The notes beneath the pieces are model-generated. The model was not told where the DNA came from, did not search any database, and saw nothing but the letters and a program-made list of their open reading frames with translations. A program made the translations under genes and the position numbers. Positions 17,631 to 26,124 of a DNA stretch of 64,000 nucleotides are shown here, piece by piece. Source of the stretch: Sneathiella marina (GTDB lineage: Bacteria > Pseudomonadota > Alphaproteobacteria > Sneathiellales > Sneathiellaceae); assembly GCF_023746535.1 (NCBI RefSeq), contig NZ_CP098747.1:1804364-1868363 (forward strand). The letters run 5' to 3'. How positions within the stretch are numbered: position 1 is the first letter of the stretch; the number at the start of each line of letters is the position of its first letter.

Positions 17631-19481
17631 ATGTCGTCTAGCGTACCATTCAGGGAACTCAATCGTCCTTCACCTGATATTTCAGTGGCAGAAAACAAGG
17701 ATGGTTCATTTCTTCTTACGAGCAATGTCGAGATCGGGAAAGTTGAAGAAAACGTAGCGTTTTATTGGCGTCGTTCGGCGGAGGAATTTCCTGAAAAAGC
17801 CTTCCTGATCAAATGCGGCCCGCAAGATGACTGGCCGAAACTGTCTTATGCGCAAGCTAAAAGGCAAGCCGACGAAGTCAGCACCTGGTTGTTGCAACGC
17901 GGATTTGGTCCGGAAAAATCCGTGATGATTCTGTCGGGCAATAGTTTTGCGCATGCGATTCTTACCATGGGAGCCATTCAGGTAGGCGTGCCCGTCACGC
18001 CGGTCTCTCCTTCTTATTCGTTGTTGGGAGGAGATTTTGAAAAACTGAGTTATGCAGTTGAGTTGACTGAGCCGGGTCTCATTTTTGCTGAAGATGGTGA
18101 TGTTTTTGGCAAGGCAATCGCAGCTGTTAATACCGAAAATGTGGAAATTCTGACGGTCCAGGGAGCGGAGCATGGAGGTCTTCGGTTTACCGATTTGTTG
18201 GGCGAAGTAGACGAGACCGCGGTGGATGCTGCATATGCATCTGTGAACGCCAATACGCTCGCCAAAATTCTTTTTACTTCTGGCTCAACCGGGATGCCCA
18301 AAGCCGTCCCAAATACACAAGGAATGTTATGCGCGGCGCAAAAAACGCTGGAACTGGTTTCCGAACCCAGAGATCCGGTAAACACGCCGATATTTATTTT
18401 GGATTGGCTTCCGTGGCATCATACTTATGGTGGGAACGTAAATTTCTTTGCCATTGCCCGCGTATCCGGAACCATTTACATGGATGATGGAAAGCCAGCT
18501 CCCGGCTTTTTTCAGCGGACATTGGAGAATATAAAACGTGTATCGCCGACACGCTTCAGCAGCGTTCCGGCGGCCTATGGGTTTTTGGCAGACCAGCTCG
18601 AAAAAGATGAAGAACTCGCAACGGCCTTTTTCAAAAATGTAACGATTTGCCAATATGGCGGTGCAGCACTTTCACAGGAAATGTTCGAGCGAATGCAGGT
18701 ACTGGCCATAAAATATACGGGCATGAGAATGCCGTTTGGCACGGGATGGGGGGCAACGGAGACCACGGGAACCGGCACTGCTGTTTATTGGGAAACCGAG
18801 AAAGTGGGCCTCATCGGCGTGCCGACGCCCGGTGTGGATTTAAAGGTCGTTCCGGTAGGAGATAAGCTTGAAATTCGTATTAAAGGTGCCAATGTGCATA
18901 CTGGTTACTACAAGCGACCGGATCTAACAGCTAAATATTTCGATGAAGATGGGTTCTATTGCATCGGCGATGCGGTGAAATGGGAAGATTCTTCTAAAAA
19001 AGAAATAGGGTTGGTTTTTAACGGTCGTGTCGCGGAGGATTTTAAACTGGCAAATGGCACTTGGGTGAGCACGGGATCGCTCCGTCTATCCCTAATTGAT
19101 GCCTTGGACCCAATTGTAAGGGATATTGTTATCACAGGGCATGACAAGGATGACGTGGGTTTGCTGATACTCCCAACTGAAGCCGTGTTGCGGCAACTCG
19201 GGGAAAGCGATGAAGCTATATCCGCGGACGGTGAAGCTATCGTCGATGGAGATTTTCTTGCTCAAATAGGCCAGAAACTTGAGAAATATAATTTGGACAA
19301 CAAAGCACCAAGCCGACGTGCAGGGCGTGCGCTGGTGATGGCGAAGCCCTTGTCGATTGATAAAAATGAAATCACTGATAAGCAATATATCAATCAATCA
19401 GCCGTGTTATCGAACCGATCAGATCTGGTTCAAAGACTCTATGCCAGATCCCTTGACAAATCAGTAATGAAATTTAATTAA
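17631..19481 (+). CDS. Feruloyl-CoA synthase-like acyl-CoA ligase
   Basis: A 616-residue ANL-superfamily ligase. The AMP-binding motif LFTSGSTGMPKAVPNTQGML (about 213-232) has the NTQ variant seen in feruloyl-CoA synthases. The A5-type core FGTGWGATETTGTGTAV and the A8 hinge around KEIGLVFNGRVAEDFKLANGTWVS are present. It would activate a carboxylic acid, perhaps a phenylpropanoid, to its CoA thioester with ATP. It leads a row with a reductase and a beta-oxidation enzyme and is divergent from a TetR regulator. The conserved C-terminal Lys is plausibly in PLSIDKNEITDK. The exact substrate cannot be read from sequence. Confidence 0.8.
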   Translation: MSSSVPFRELNRPSPDISVAENKDGSFLLTSNVEIGKVEENVAFYWRRSAEEFPEKAFLIKCGPQDDWPKLSYAQAKRQADEVSTWLLQRGFGPEKSVMILSGNSFAHAILTMGAIQVGVPVTPVSPSYSLLGGDFEKLSYAVELTEPGLIFAEDGDVFGKAIAAVNTENVEILTVQGAEHGGLRFTDLLGEVDETAVDAAYASVNANTLAKILFTSGSTGMPKAVPNTQGMLCAAQKTLELVSEPRDPVNTPIFILDWLPWHHTYGGNVNFFAIARVSGTIYMDDGKPAPGFFQRTLENIKRVSPTRFSSVPAAYGFLADQLEKDEELATAFFKNVTICQYGGAALSQEMFERMQVLAIKYTGMRMPFGTGWGATETTGTGTAVYWETEKVGLIGVPTPGVDLKVVPVGDKLEIRIKGANVHTGYYKRPDLTAKYFDEDGFYCIGDAVKWEDSSKKEIGLVFNGRVAEDFKLANGTWVSTGSLRLSLIDALDPIVRDIVITGHDKDDVGLLILPTEAVLRQLGESDEAISADGEAIVDGDFLAQIGQKLEKYNLDNKAPSRRAGRALVMAKPLSIDKNEITDKQYINQSAVLSNRSDLVQRLYARSLDKSVMKFN

Positions 19482-19506
19482 ATCAAATAAATGAAAGGCG
19501 TTTCTA

Positions 19507-20541
19507 ATGTCAAATATGAATAAGCAGATACTGCTTAAATCTTATCCTGAAGGCGAACCGACGGCGGCGGATTTTGAAATAGTCGAAACGGCGGTCCCAA
19601 CTCCGGGTGACGGAGAAATCCTGGTAAAAACCATTTATATGTCCCTGGACCCCTATATGCGTGGCCGTATGAGCCAGGCGAAGAGCTATTCTGCAAGCGC
19701 CCAAATTGGCGACCCTATGATGGGTGGCGGTGTTGGTGTCGTCGAGCAGTCGAATAACCCGAAATTTGGTGTCGGTAATTATGTCATGAGCTATCCGGGC
19801 TGGCAGCAATACAGCCTCACGGACGGGACGGGTGTGATGAAGCTGGACCCAGGGTTGGCACCAATTTCCACAGCTGTTGGTGTTCTGGGTATGCCGGGTT
19901 TGACCGCCTATTTTGGTCTGTTGAAAATTGGTCAGCCAAAAGAAGGCGAAACGGTTGTTGTTGCCGCTGCCTCTGGTGCGGTAGGAAGTGTTGTCGGCCA
20001 GGTTGCACGGATTAAGGGCGCCCGGGCTGTGGGTATCGCGGGCTCCGCTGATAAATGCGCCTTTGTGGTTGAAGAACTCGGGTTTGATGCCTGTATCAAC
20101 TATAAAGATGCTGACTTTGCCGAACAACTGGCTGCGGCTTGTCCTGATGGAATTGATGTTTATTTCGAAAATGTCGGGGGCAAGGTGTTTGATACAGTCA
20201 TGCCGCTGCTAAATGATTTCGCGCGTATCCCACTTTGCGGATTAATCTCCCAGTATAATGCGACATCTTTGCCAACCGGGACGAACTTTTTACCAGCTCT
20301 AATGCGAGATATGCTGACTAAACGTATGACATTGAGAGGATTTATCATCTCCGATCATTATGAGCATCTGGCGGATTTCCTTCGGGATATGGGAGGCTGG
20401 ATTGCCAGTGGGCAGTTGAAATATCGTGAAGATATTGTTGAGGGAATTGAAAATGCGCCTGAAGCATTCATTGGTCTGCTTAAGGGTGCGAATTTTGGAA
20501 AATTGCTGGTCCGCGTTTCCGATGATCCAACTAGAAACTAA
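19507..20541 (+). CDS. NADP-dependent MDR oxidoreductase (PGR/LTB4DH type)
   Basis: A 344-residue zinc-independent medium-chain dehydrogenase. The N-terminal segment VKTIYMSLDPYMRGRMSQ and the cofactor loop VVVAAASGAVGSVVGQVARIKGARAVGIAGS are typical of prostaglandin/leukotriene reductase-like enzymes such as CurA, which reduce activated double bonds with NADPH. No structural zinc cysteines are seen. It lies 25 bases after the acyl-CoA ligase and 36 before the bifunctional enzyme, so one operon is likely. It may reduce an enoyl intermediate of the pathway. Confidence 0.88.
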   Translation: MSNMNKQILLKSYPEGEPTAADFEIVETAVPTPGDGEILVKTIYMSLDPYMRGRMSQAKSYSASAQIGDPMMGGGVGVVEQSNNPKFGVGNYVMSYPGWQQYSLTDGTGVMKLDPGLAPISTAVGVLGMPGLTAYFGLLKIGQPKEGETVVVAAASGAVGSVVGQVARIKGARAVGIAGSADKCAFVVEELGFDACINYKDADFAEQLAAACPDGIDVYFENVGGKVFDTVMPLLNDFARIPLCGLISQYNATSLPTGTNFLPALMRDMLTKRMTLRGFIISDHYEHLADFLRDMGGWIASGQLKYREDIVEGIENAPEAFIGLLKGANFGKLLVRVSDDPTRN

Positions 20542-20577
20542 TCAGTCACAAAATACCTTATGAGAGGAACAAGAAAA

Positions 20578-22662
20578 ATGACTGCTATAACTGAATTTGT
20601 CAGATATGAAGCACAAGGAACTGTCGGGGTTGTAACCGTAAACAATCCACCTGTTAACGCGTTGAGCCAAGGTGTGCGCGAAGGCATCAAAGGCGGTATT
20701 GAAGCCGGGATGGCAGATGCTTCCGTCACATCGATCGTTCTTGCCTGTGATGGCCGAACCTTTATTGCGGGCGCTGACATTACTGAATTCGGCAAACCGC
20801 CAACAGAGCCGGGATTGCACGAAGTAATTGGGACAATTGAATCTTCCAATAAACCTGTCGTGGCTGCAATTCATGGAACGGCCCTTGGCGGCGGTCTGGA
20901 AACAGCACTTGGATGTCATTACCGTGTCGCGGTCGCCAGCGCTAAAGTAGGCCTGCCAGAAGTAAAACTGGGACTTTTGCCCGGAGCAGGTGGAACACAG
21001 CGGCTTCCACGTGTTGTCGGTGTGCCAATGGCTTTGACAATGATAGCCGGCGGTGCACCAATTGGGGCAAAGAAAGCCCTTGAAGTCGGACTTGTCGATG
21101 AAATTGTCGATGGAGACCTGACCGAAGGCGCAATTGAGTTTGCCAAGAAAGTCGTCGCAGAGGGACGTCCGCTGGTCAAGATCAGTGATCAGAATGAAAA
21201 ACTTGAAGACGCCAGGAAAAATCCCTCCCTGTTTGCCGATTTCCGTAAATCCATTGCTCGTAAATCTCGTAATTTCGAAGCACCGGAGAATTGTATCAAA
21301 GCAGTTGAGGGGGCTGTAAATCTTCCCTTCGATGAAGGTCTTAAAAGAGAACGCGAGCTCTTTATGGAATTGATGCAGGGTGAGCAATCGGGCGCACAGC
21401 AATATTTCTTCTTTGCAGAGCGTTTGGCCAATAAAATCCCCGATGTTCCAAAAGATACGCCGTTATTGGATATTAATACGGCGGGGATTATTGGCGCCGG
21501 AACCATGGGTGGCGGTATCGCCATGAATTTCCTGCAAGCAGGCATACCTGTGACTATCGTGGAAACGAAACAGGAGTTTCTCGATAAGGGCATGGATATC
21601 ATTAAATCAAACTACGCCGCGACTGTCTCAAAAGGTCGGATGTCTCAAGATGCGATGGATAAATGTATGTCATTGCTGACGGGCAGTATCAACCTCGAAG
21701 ATCTGAGTGATGTTGATATCGTTATCGAAGCCATATTCGAAAATATGGACGTGAAAAAGGATATTTTTGGCAAGCTTGATAAAATTTGCAAGCAAGGAGC
21801 AATTCTTGCGACAAATACCTCCACATTGGACATCGACGAGATCGGTGAAGCAACAACCAGACCTGAATATGTCATTGGTCTGCATTTCTTCAGCCCTGCC
21901 AATGTCATGAAATTGTTGGAAGAAGTCCGAACCAAGAAAACCAGTGCAACCGTCATGGCGACATGTATGGCTCTTGCCAAACGGATTGGTAAAATTCCGG
22001 CGATGGTTGGTGTCTGTGAAGGTTTTGTTGGTAACCGCATCCTTGCTCAACGGGGTGAGCAGGCGAATAAACTGATCTTGGAAGGCGCGAAACTTGAGGA
22101 CGTCGACCGTGTTCTATTTGACTTCGGTTTACCGATGGGACCTTTTGCCATGTCTGATCTGGCTGGTAACGACGTAGGCTGGCGCATTCGTCAGGGTAAA
22201 GGTGTTACAAGCCCGGTTGCAGATGCCATCTGTGAGCTTGGCCGGTTTGGCCAGAAAACGGGTGATGGTTATTATCATTACGAAAAAGGAAACCGGACAC
22301 CGCAACCTGATCCCATTGTTGAAGATATCATCATCAATGCCGCAAGGGATGCCGGGATCAACCGTCGCCAGGTTTCGGATGAGGAAATTCTTAAGCGTTG
22401 CGTCTATCCCATGATCAATGAAGCTGCGAAAATCCTGGAAGAGGGCATTGCATCTAGGGCAAGCGATATTGATGTTATCTGGGTTTATGGATATGGCTGG
22501 CCTGTATATCGTGGCGGACCAATGCGCTATGCCGATCACATCGGCCTGGACAATATCTACAACGACATGTTGAAATTCAAAGAAGAGTTTGGTGACGAAT
22601 GGACACCAGCTCCGCTACTTGAAAAGCTGGCGAAGGAAGGTAAAGGGTTTAAAGATCTGTAG
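20578..22662 (+). CDS. Bifunctional enoyl-CoA hydratase / 3-hydroxyacyl-CoA dehydrogenase
   Basis: A 694-residue two-domain beta-oxidation enzyme; the ATG at 20578 is preferred to the one at 20560 because AGAGGA lies ten bases upstream. The N-terminal crotonase domain has IAGADI and GGGLETALGC for the oxyanion hole, and LPEVKLGLLPGAGGTQRLPR with the catalytic Glu. The dehydrogenase domain starts at GIIGAGTMGGGIAMNFL (about 303), with the catalytic His in GLHFFSPANVMKLLEEV. The C-terminal repeat includes YGYGWPVYRGGPM. The layout is that of the peroxisomal-type/FadJ-like proteins. A strong terminator follows. Confidence 0.93.
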   Translation: MTAITEFVRYEAQGTVGVVTVNNPPVNALSQGVREGIKGGIEAGMADASVTSIVLACDGRTFIAGADITEFGKPPTEPGLHEVIGTIESSNKPVVAAIHGTALGGGLETALGCHYRVAVASAKVGLPEVKLGLLPGAGGTQRLPRVVGVPMALTMIAGGAPIGAKKALEVGLVDEIVDGDLTEGAIEFAKKVVAEGRPLVKISDQNEKLEDARKNPSLFADFRKSIARKSRNFEAPENCIKAVEGAVNLPFDEGLKRERELFMELMQGEQSGAQQYFFFAERLANKIPDVPKDTPLLDINTAGIIGAGTMGGGIAMNFLQAGIPVTIVETKQEFLDKGMDIIKSNYAATVSKGRMSQDAMDKCMSLLTGSINLEDLSDVDIVIEAIFENMDVKKDIFGKLDKICKQGAILATNTSTLDIDEIGEATTRPEYVIGLHFFSPANVMKLLEEVRTKKTSATVMATCMALAKRIGKIPAMVGVCEGFVGNRILAQRGEQANKLILEGAKLEDVDRVLFDFGLPMGPFAMSDLAGNDVGWRIRQGKGVTSPVADAICELGRFGQKTGDGYYHYEKGNRTPQPDPIVEDIIINAARDAGINRRQVSDEEILKRCVYPMINEAAKILEEGIASRASDIDVIWVYGYGWPVYRGGPMRYADHIGLDNIYNDMLKFKEEFGDEWTPAPLLEKLAKEGKGFKDL

Positions 22663-22680
22663 ATCCTGCTTTTAAGAATA

Positions 22681-22711
22681 AAGGCCTCGTCATTGGACGG
22701 GGCCTTTTTTT
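22681..22711. terminator. Bidirectional rho-independent terminator
   Basis: Stem AAGGCCTCGTC (22681-22691) pairs with GACGGGGCCTT (22696-22706) through 11 pairs with one G-T wobble, a 4-base loop, then a T-run. It terminates the bifunctional enzyme gene. It also overlaps the last codons and stop of the convergent MFS gene, so it may serve both strands. Confidence 0.85.
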
Positions 22712-24162
22712 ATGCTTGATTGCCAGGAAATATAACAAGCCGGTATAAGCGCCAGCGCAAAGAAAATTCCCGCAATAAGAAAGCAATCCTGAAATGTACT
22801 GCTGGTTGCCGTAAGATATTCGTCATAGGTAATTACATCTGCGGCGCCAATTTCCATTAGATCGGTTTCGTAGTGGTTGGATCGGGCCGTAATGAGAACG
22901 GCGATTACATTTACCCCGGCGGTGCCGCCCAGCATCCTGCAAAAATTCAAGGCGCCGGAGGCTTGCGGGACATGTTCCGGGGGCATGCTGGACAGTGACA
23001 GGGTGCTATTGGATGGCAGGATAAAACCGAGCGCCGTCCTGCTTAGAATGATCCAGCCAGCGACCAGCCAAAAGCCACTAAACTGATCAGAAAAACTGAT
23101 GCCTATTGATGAAATGAAGAATAAAACAATTCCTGTAAACAATAAGCGGTGCGGCGGCATTCTGTCGACCATCCGACCCACTAAAGGAGATACCGCGGCA
23201 AGCGCAAGACCGCCCGGAAGGAGCATTAACCCGGCATCGGTTGCACTCGCATTGAGGACCGTCCGGGCAAATAGGGGCACCATGTAAATACTGGAGAACA
23301 TACCGGCACTTGTTATGGCGCCAATTAGAACAGTTGATGTAAAATAGAGATTTCGAAACATCTGCAACCGAAGCAACGGTGCCTGGCTCCGCGCATCCCG
23401 TAAAATAAAGATGGTGAGTGCAATGAGGGAAATTGCAAGAAATGGAGCCACGAGAGTGTCACCAATATCGTAAAACTGACTGTTGGATAAGCCAATGAGG
23501 AAACAGGATACGGCAACGGAAACAAACCCGAAACTGATAAAATTGAAGCGAGATCTTGCCCCGATTTCGGTTCGGTCTGGCAGGAAAATCCAGCCCAGAA
23601 TTCCGGCGAATATGGTTAAAGGAAGCCCGGCCGTAAATGTGTAATGCCAATCCAGGCTATCGGTTATCACTCCTCCGATTGTTGGACCAACAGCCGGACC
23701 GAGAACGACGACCATACTAAAAATACCAATCGCGGTGCCTCGCCGGTTTGCGGGAAACAAAAGAAAAACCAATGCCATTGACAGGGGTTGTAAAATTCCT
23801 GCACCGGCACCCTGTAATAAGCGCGAGAAAATCAGCAAGTTGAAATTCGGCGCAAACTGACCGAGCATACAACCACTGAAAAACAAAGCCGTTGCCAACA
23901 TAAAAGCGGCGCGAGCACCGTAATTTTTCAGCAACCATGCCGTCGACAACATGCAGATGGTTGTTGCACTCAAAAAACCGGTGGACATCCATTGGGCGGA
24001 CGCCTGCGTAATTCGATATTCGGCCATGATGTTTGTTAGGGCAACATTGATCATCGTTGAGGATAAAATTGATGCCATTAAGCCGATAATAACCGCAAGT
24101 ACTGCGAACCATTTAAATTTGGCGCCGTATTTTTCTTCCAGCAATTGATTGCGGCTGATCAT
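22690..24162 (-). CDS. MFS transporter, DHA2 (EmrB/QacA) family
   Basis: A 490-residue drug:H+ antiporter-type permease. The N-terminal helix is followed by the DHA signature region LSSTMINVALTNIMAEYRI, and motif C-like GPAVGPTIGGVITD sits in helix 5. The number of hydrophobic segments fits 14 helices. The family usually exports hydrophobic compounds, often with a membrane-fusion partner; none is adjacent. Its 3' end is embedded in the terminator of the convergent gene. Export of pathway intermediates or toxic aromatic acids is a guess from the neighbours. Confidence 0.87.
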   Translation of the reverse strand: MISRNQLLEEKYGAKFKWFAVLAVIIGLMASILSSTMINVALTNIMAEYRITQASAQWMSTGFLSATTICMLSTAWLLKNYGARAAFMLATALFFSGCMLGQFAPNFNLLIFSRLLQGAGAGILQPLSMALVFLLFPANRRGTAIGIFSMVVVLGPAVGPTIGGVITDSLDWHYTFTAGLPLTIFAGILGWIFLPDRTEIGARSRFNFISFGFVSVAVSCFLIGLSNSQFYDIGDTLVAPFLAISLIALTIFILRDARSQAPLLRLQMFRNLYFTSTVLIGAITSAGMFSSIYMVPLFARTVLNASATDAGLMLLPGGLALAAVSPLVGRMVDRMPPHRLLFTGIVLFFISSIGISFSDQFSGFWLVAGWIILSRTALGFILPSNSTLSLSSMPPEHVPQASGALNFCRMLGGTAGVNVIAVLITARSNHYETDLMEIGAADVITYDEYLTATSSTFQDCFLIAGIFFALALIPACYISWQSSIKKGPVQ

Positions 24163-24206
24163 CGAAAAATAACCTGAAACATTAAGGATGTGTCGAGGGA
24201 AACGTT

Positions 24207-25331
24207 TTAATTAGAGAACTCTTCACGAATTTTATTTGAGTGCTCTCCCAATTCGGGGATAGGCCCATATGTTGGTGAAACACCGGCGAATTGAACAGGA
24301 GATGCAACAAGATTTACAGGACCAGTGGGACTATCCACAGACATTCTTTCGATTTGCGGGTGTGACGTCAAGTCGGCGACGCTATTCAAGGAACCGAAGG
24401 CGATCCGGGCTTCGGAAAGACGCGTGGTCATCTCATTTCTTGTATGGGCTCCAAACACATTCCCGACTTCTTGATTGAGCTCTGCCCTGTTTAGTACCCT
24501 GTTTTCATTGGTATCAAACCTTGGATCATCAAAAAGTTCGGGTTTTTTAAGAGCCTGACAGCATAGATTTTTCCATTCGGTCTGGTTTTGGATGGAAATG
24601 ACAATCGGCCCGCCTTCTTTTGTCTCAAAGGCTTCGTAGGGTGCTATCGACGGGTGACTGAGGCCACCACGGCCTGGTGCCTTGCCGCCATATTCCTGAT
24701 GCAGGAGAGGGACCGTCATCCAGTCCGCCATGCCGCCAAACAAGGTGGATTTAATTGATTTTCCCTGTCCCGTCTTTTCACGTTCGTAAAGCGCTTCTAA
24801 AACACCAATCAGACCATGCATGCCCGCTGCGATATCACAAACAGATACACCAACACGGCCCGGCTCGCTGGGAGAACCGGTAACGGAAGCGAGCCCGGTT
24901 TCAGACTGAACCAGCATGTCGTAGGCCTTCATCTTGGCATAGGGACCCTCTTCTCCGTATCCGGAAATATCAACGGTGATGAGGCGCGGGTGATCCAAAC
25001 GCAGCTGCTCGCTGCCAATACCCAGACGTGTTGAAGCGCCCGGAGCCAGATTTTGAATAAAAATATCTGCTTTGGAAATAATGCGTTTTAAAAGAGCAAG
25101 GTCTTCCTCATTTTTCGCATCAAGTTTAATGGATTCCTTGCCGCGGTTAAGCCAAACGAAATAGGCACTTTGTCCATTGACCACTGTATCGTATTTACGA
25201 GCAAAATCACCCTCCGGTCGTTCAACCTTAATCACTCGCGCTCCTGCGTCAGCGAGTTGACATGAGAGATAAGGGGCGGCTACTGCCTGCTCCAATGAAA
25301 CGACAAGAATACCATCGAGGGGGCCAGTCAT
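24207..25331 (-). CDS. CaiB/BaiF family (class III) CoA-transferase
   Basis: A 374-residue class III CoA-transferase. The N-terminal part has LEQAVAAPYLSCQLADAGARVIKVERPEGD, the usual nucleotide-fold opening. The catalytic Asp is expected at Asp166 in GVSVCDIAAGMHG, followed by a C-terminal swivel region. These enzymes move CoA between carboxylic acids such as carnitine, oxalate/formate or succinate/mesaconate. It is transcribed from the same strand as the MFS gene, 44 bases upstream of it. The substrate is unknown, but it fits the CoA-ester theme of this block. Confidence 0.9.
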   Translation of the reverse strand: MTGPLDGILVVSLEQAVAAPYLSCQLADAGARVIKVERPEGDFARKYDTVVNGQSAYFVWLNRGKESIKLDAKNEEDLALLKRIISKADIFIQNLAPGASTRLGIGSEQLRLDHPRLITVDISGYGEEGPYAKMKAYDMLVQSETGLASVTGSPSEPGRVGVSVCDIAAGMHGLIGVLEALYEREKTGQGKSIKSTLFGGMADWMTVPLLHQEYGGKAPGRGGLSHPSIAPYEAFETKEGGPIVISIQNQTEWKNLCCQALKKPELFDDPRFDTNENRVLNRAELNQEVGNVFGAHTRNEMTTRLSEARIAFGSLNSVADLTSHPQIERMSVDSPTGPVNLVASPVQFAGVSPTYGPIPELGEHSNKIREEFSN

Positions 25332-25407
25332 AGGAACCTTCTATTTTTTTAAATTGTTATTATTCTATCTATGAACTCATTTTCATGGCTATTCAAGGGG
25401 AATGATT

Positions 25408-26076
25408 TCACCCATTCCAGATCGCTAAAGTTCTACTAAGCTGCGCGTAACTTTTCCCGGTCTCTTCATGCCATGTGTTGAATGCTGCTTGTACTTTGGC
25501 ACGGTCCCGTTTCGCCGTTATCTTGCCCGCGGCAATATCAAGTTTGTTCAAAGCTTGAATAACATCAGGTGTCAGCATAAAACTGTCCTTACCCATCATT
25601 CTCAAGAAATATGGTCCAGAGTTGCCCCCCAATTGCGTAAATCTTTTCTTGAGATCCTCCCATAAGCCGACGCAATCCGCTTCCGGCCAATCTGCCAGAT
25701 AATTTCCAAAGGATCCGTACTCTTTTTCCAACTCCAGCATTGCCAAAGCATTGTGATGCGTTGCCCGGATTTTACCCAAATGGCGGATAATACGTGTATC
25801 CGTCATTAAACGACCAATATCGTCTTCCGAAAAAAAAGCGATCTTGCTGGGTTCAAAGCCAAGAAAAACCTCTTCGAAGGCAGGCCATTTGTTGCGGACC
25901 ATTTTTTGGTTTAGACCAGCAGAAAATACGCGGAACGTCATGGTTGAGAAAAAATCGACGGTGTCGATTTGGCGAATTTTCTCATTGGGTAATATTTCCG
26001 GCATTCTGACCGCCAGATCCTTTGCGCTACCGCTGTTTAATTCAGCTTGCTTTTGTATTTCCGCGAATGAAATCAT
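25408..26076 (-). CDS. DNA-3-methyladenine glycosylase I (Tag)-like protein
   Basis: A 222-residue HhH glycosylase-like protein. The central segment FRVFSAGLNQKMVRNKWPAFEEVFLGFEPSKIAFF followed by IGRLMTDTRIIRHLGKIRATHHNA matches the Tag core order. The E. coli-type Tag zinc snap, which uses Cys/His at both ends, is absent: no Cys or His is found at either terminus. Tag enzymes remove 3-methyladenine from alkylated DNA. The divergent core suggests a different lesion or a non-glycosylase role. It lies between the CoA-transferase and the molybdenum hydroxylase genes with gaps of 76 and 48 bases. Confidence 0.72.
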   Translation of the reverse strand: MISFAEIQKQAELNSGSAKDLAVRMPEILPNEKIRQIDTVDFFSTMTFRVFSAGLNQKMVRNKWPAFEEVFLGFEPSKIAFFSEDDIGRLMTDTRIIRHLGKIRATHHNALAMLELEKEYGSFGNYLADWPEADCVGLWEDLKKRFTQLGGNSGPYFLRMMGKDSFMLTPDVIQALNKLDIAAGKITAKRDRAKVQAAFNTWHEETGKSYAQLSRTLAIWNG

Positions 26077-26124
26077 AAGGCCTCACGTTATTTCAATTGG
26101 CATGCGGATCTATCGTAATTTCCT

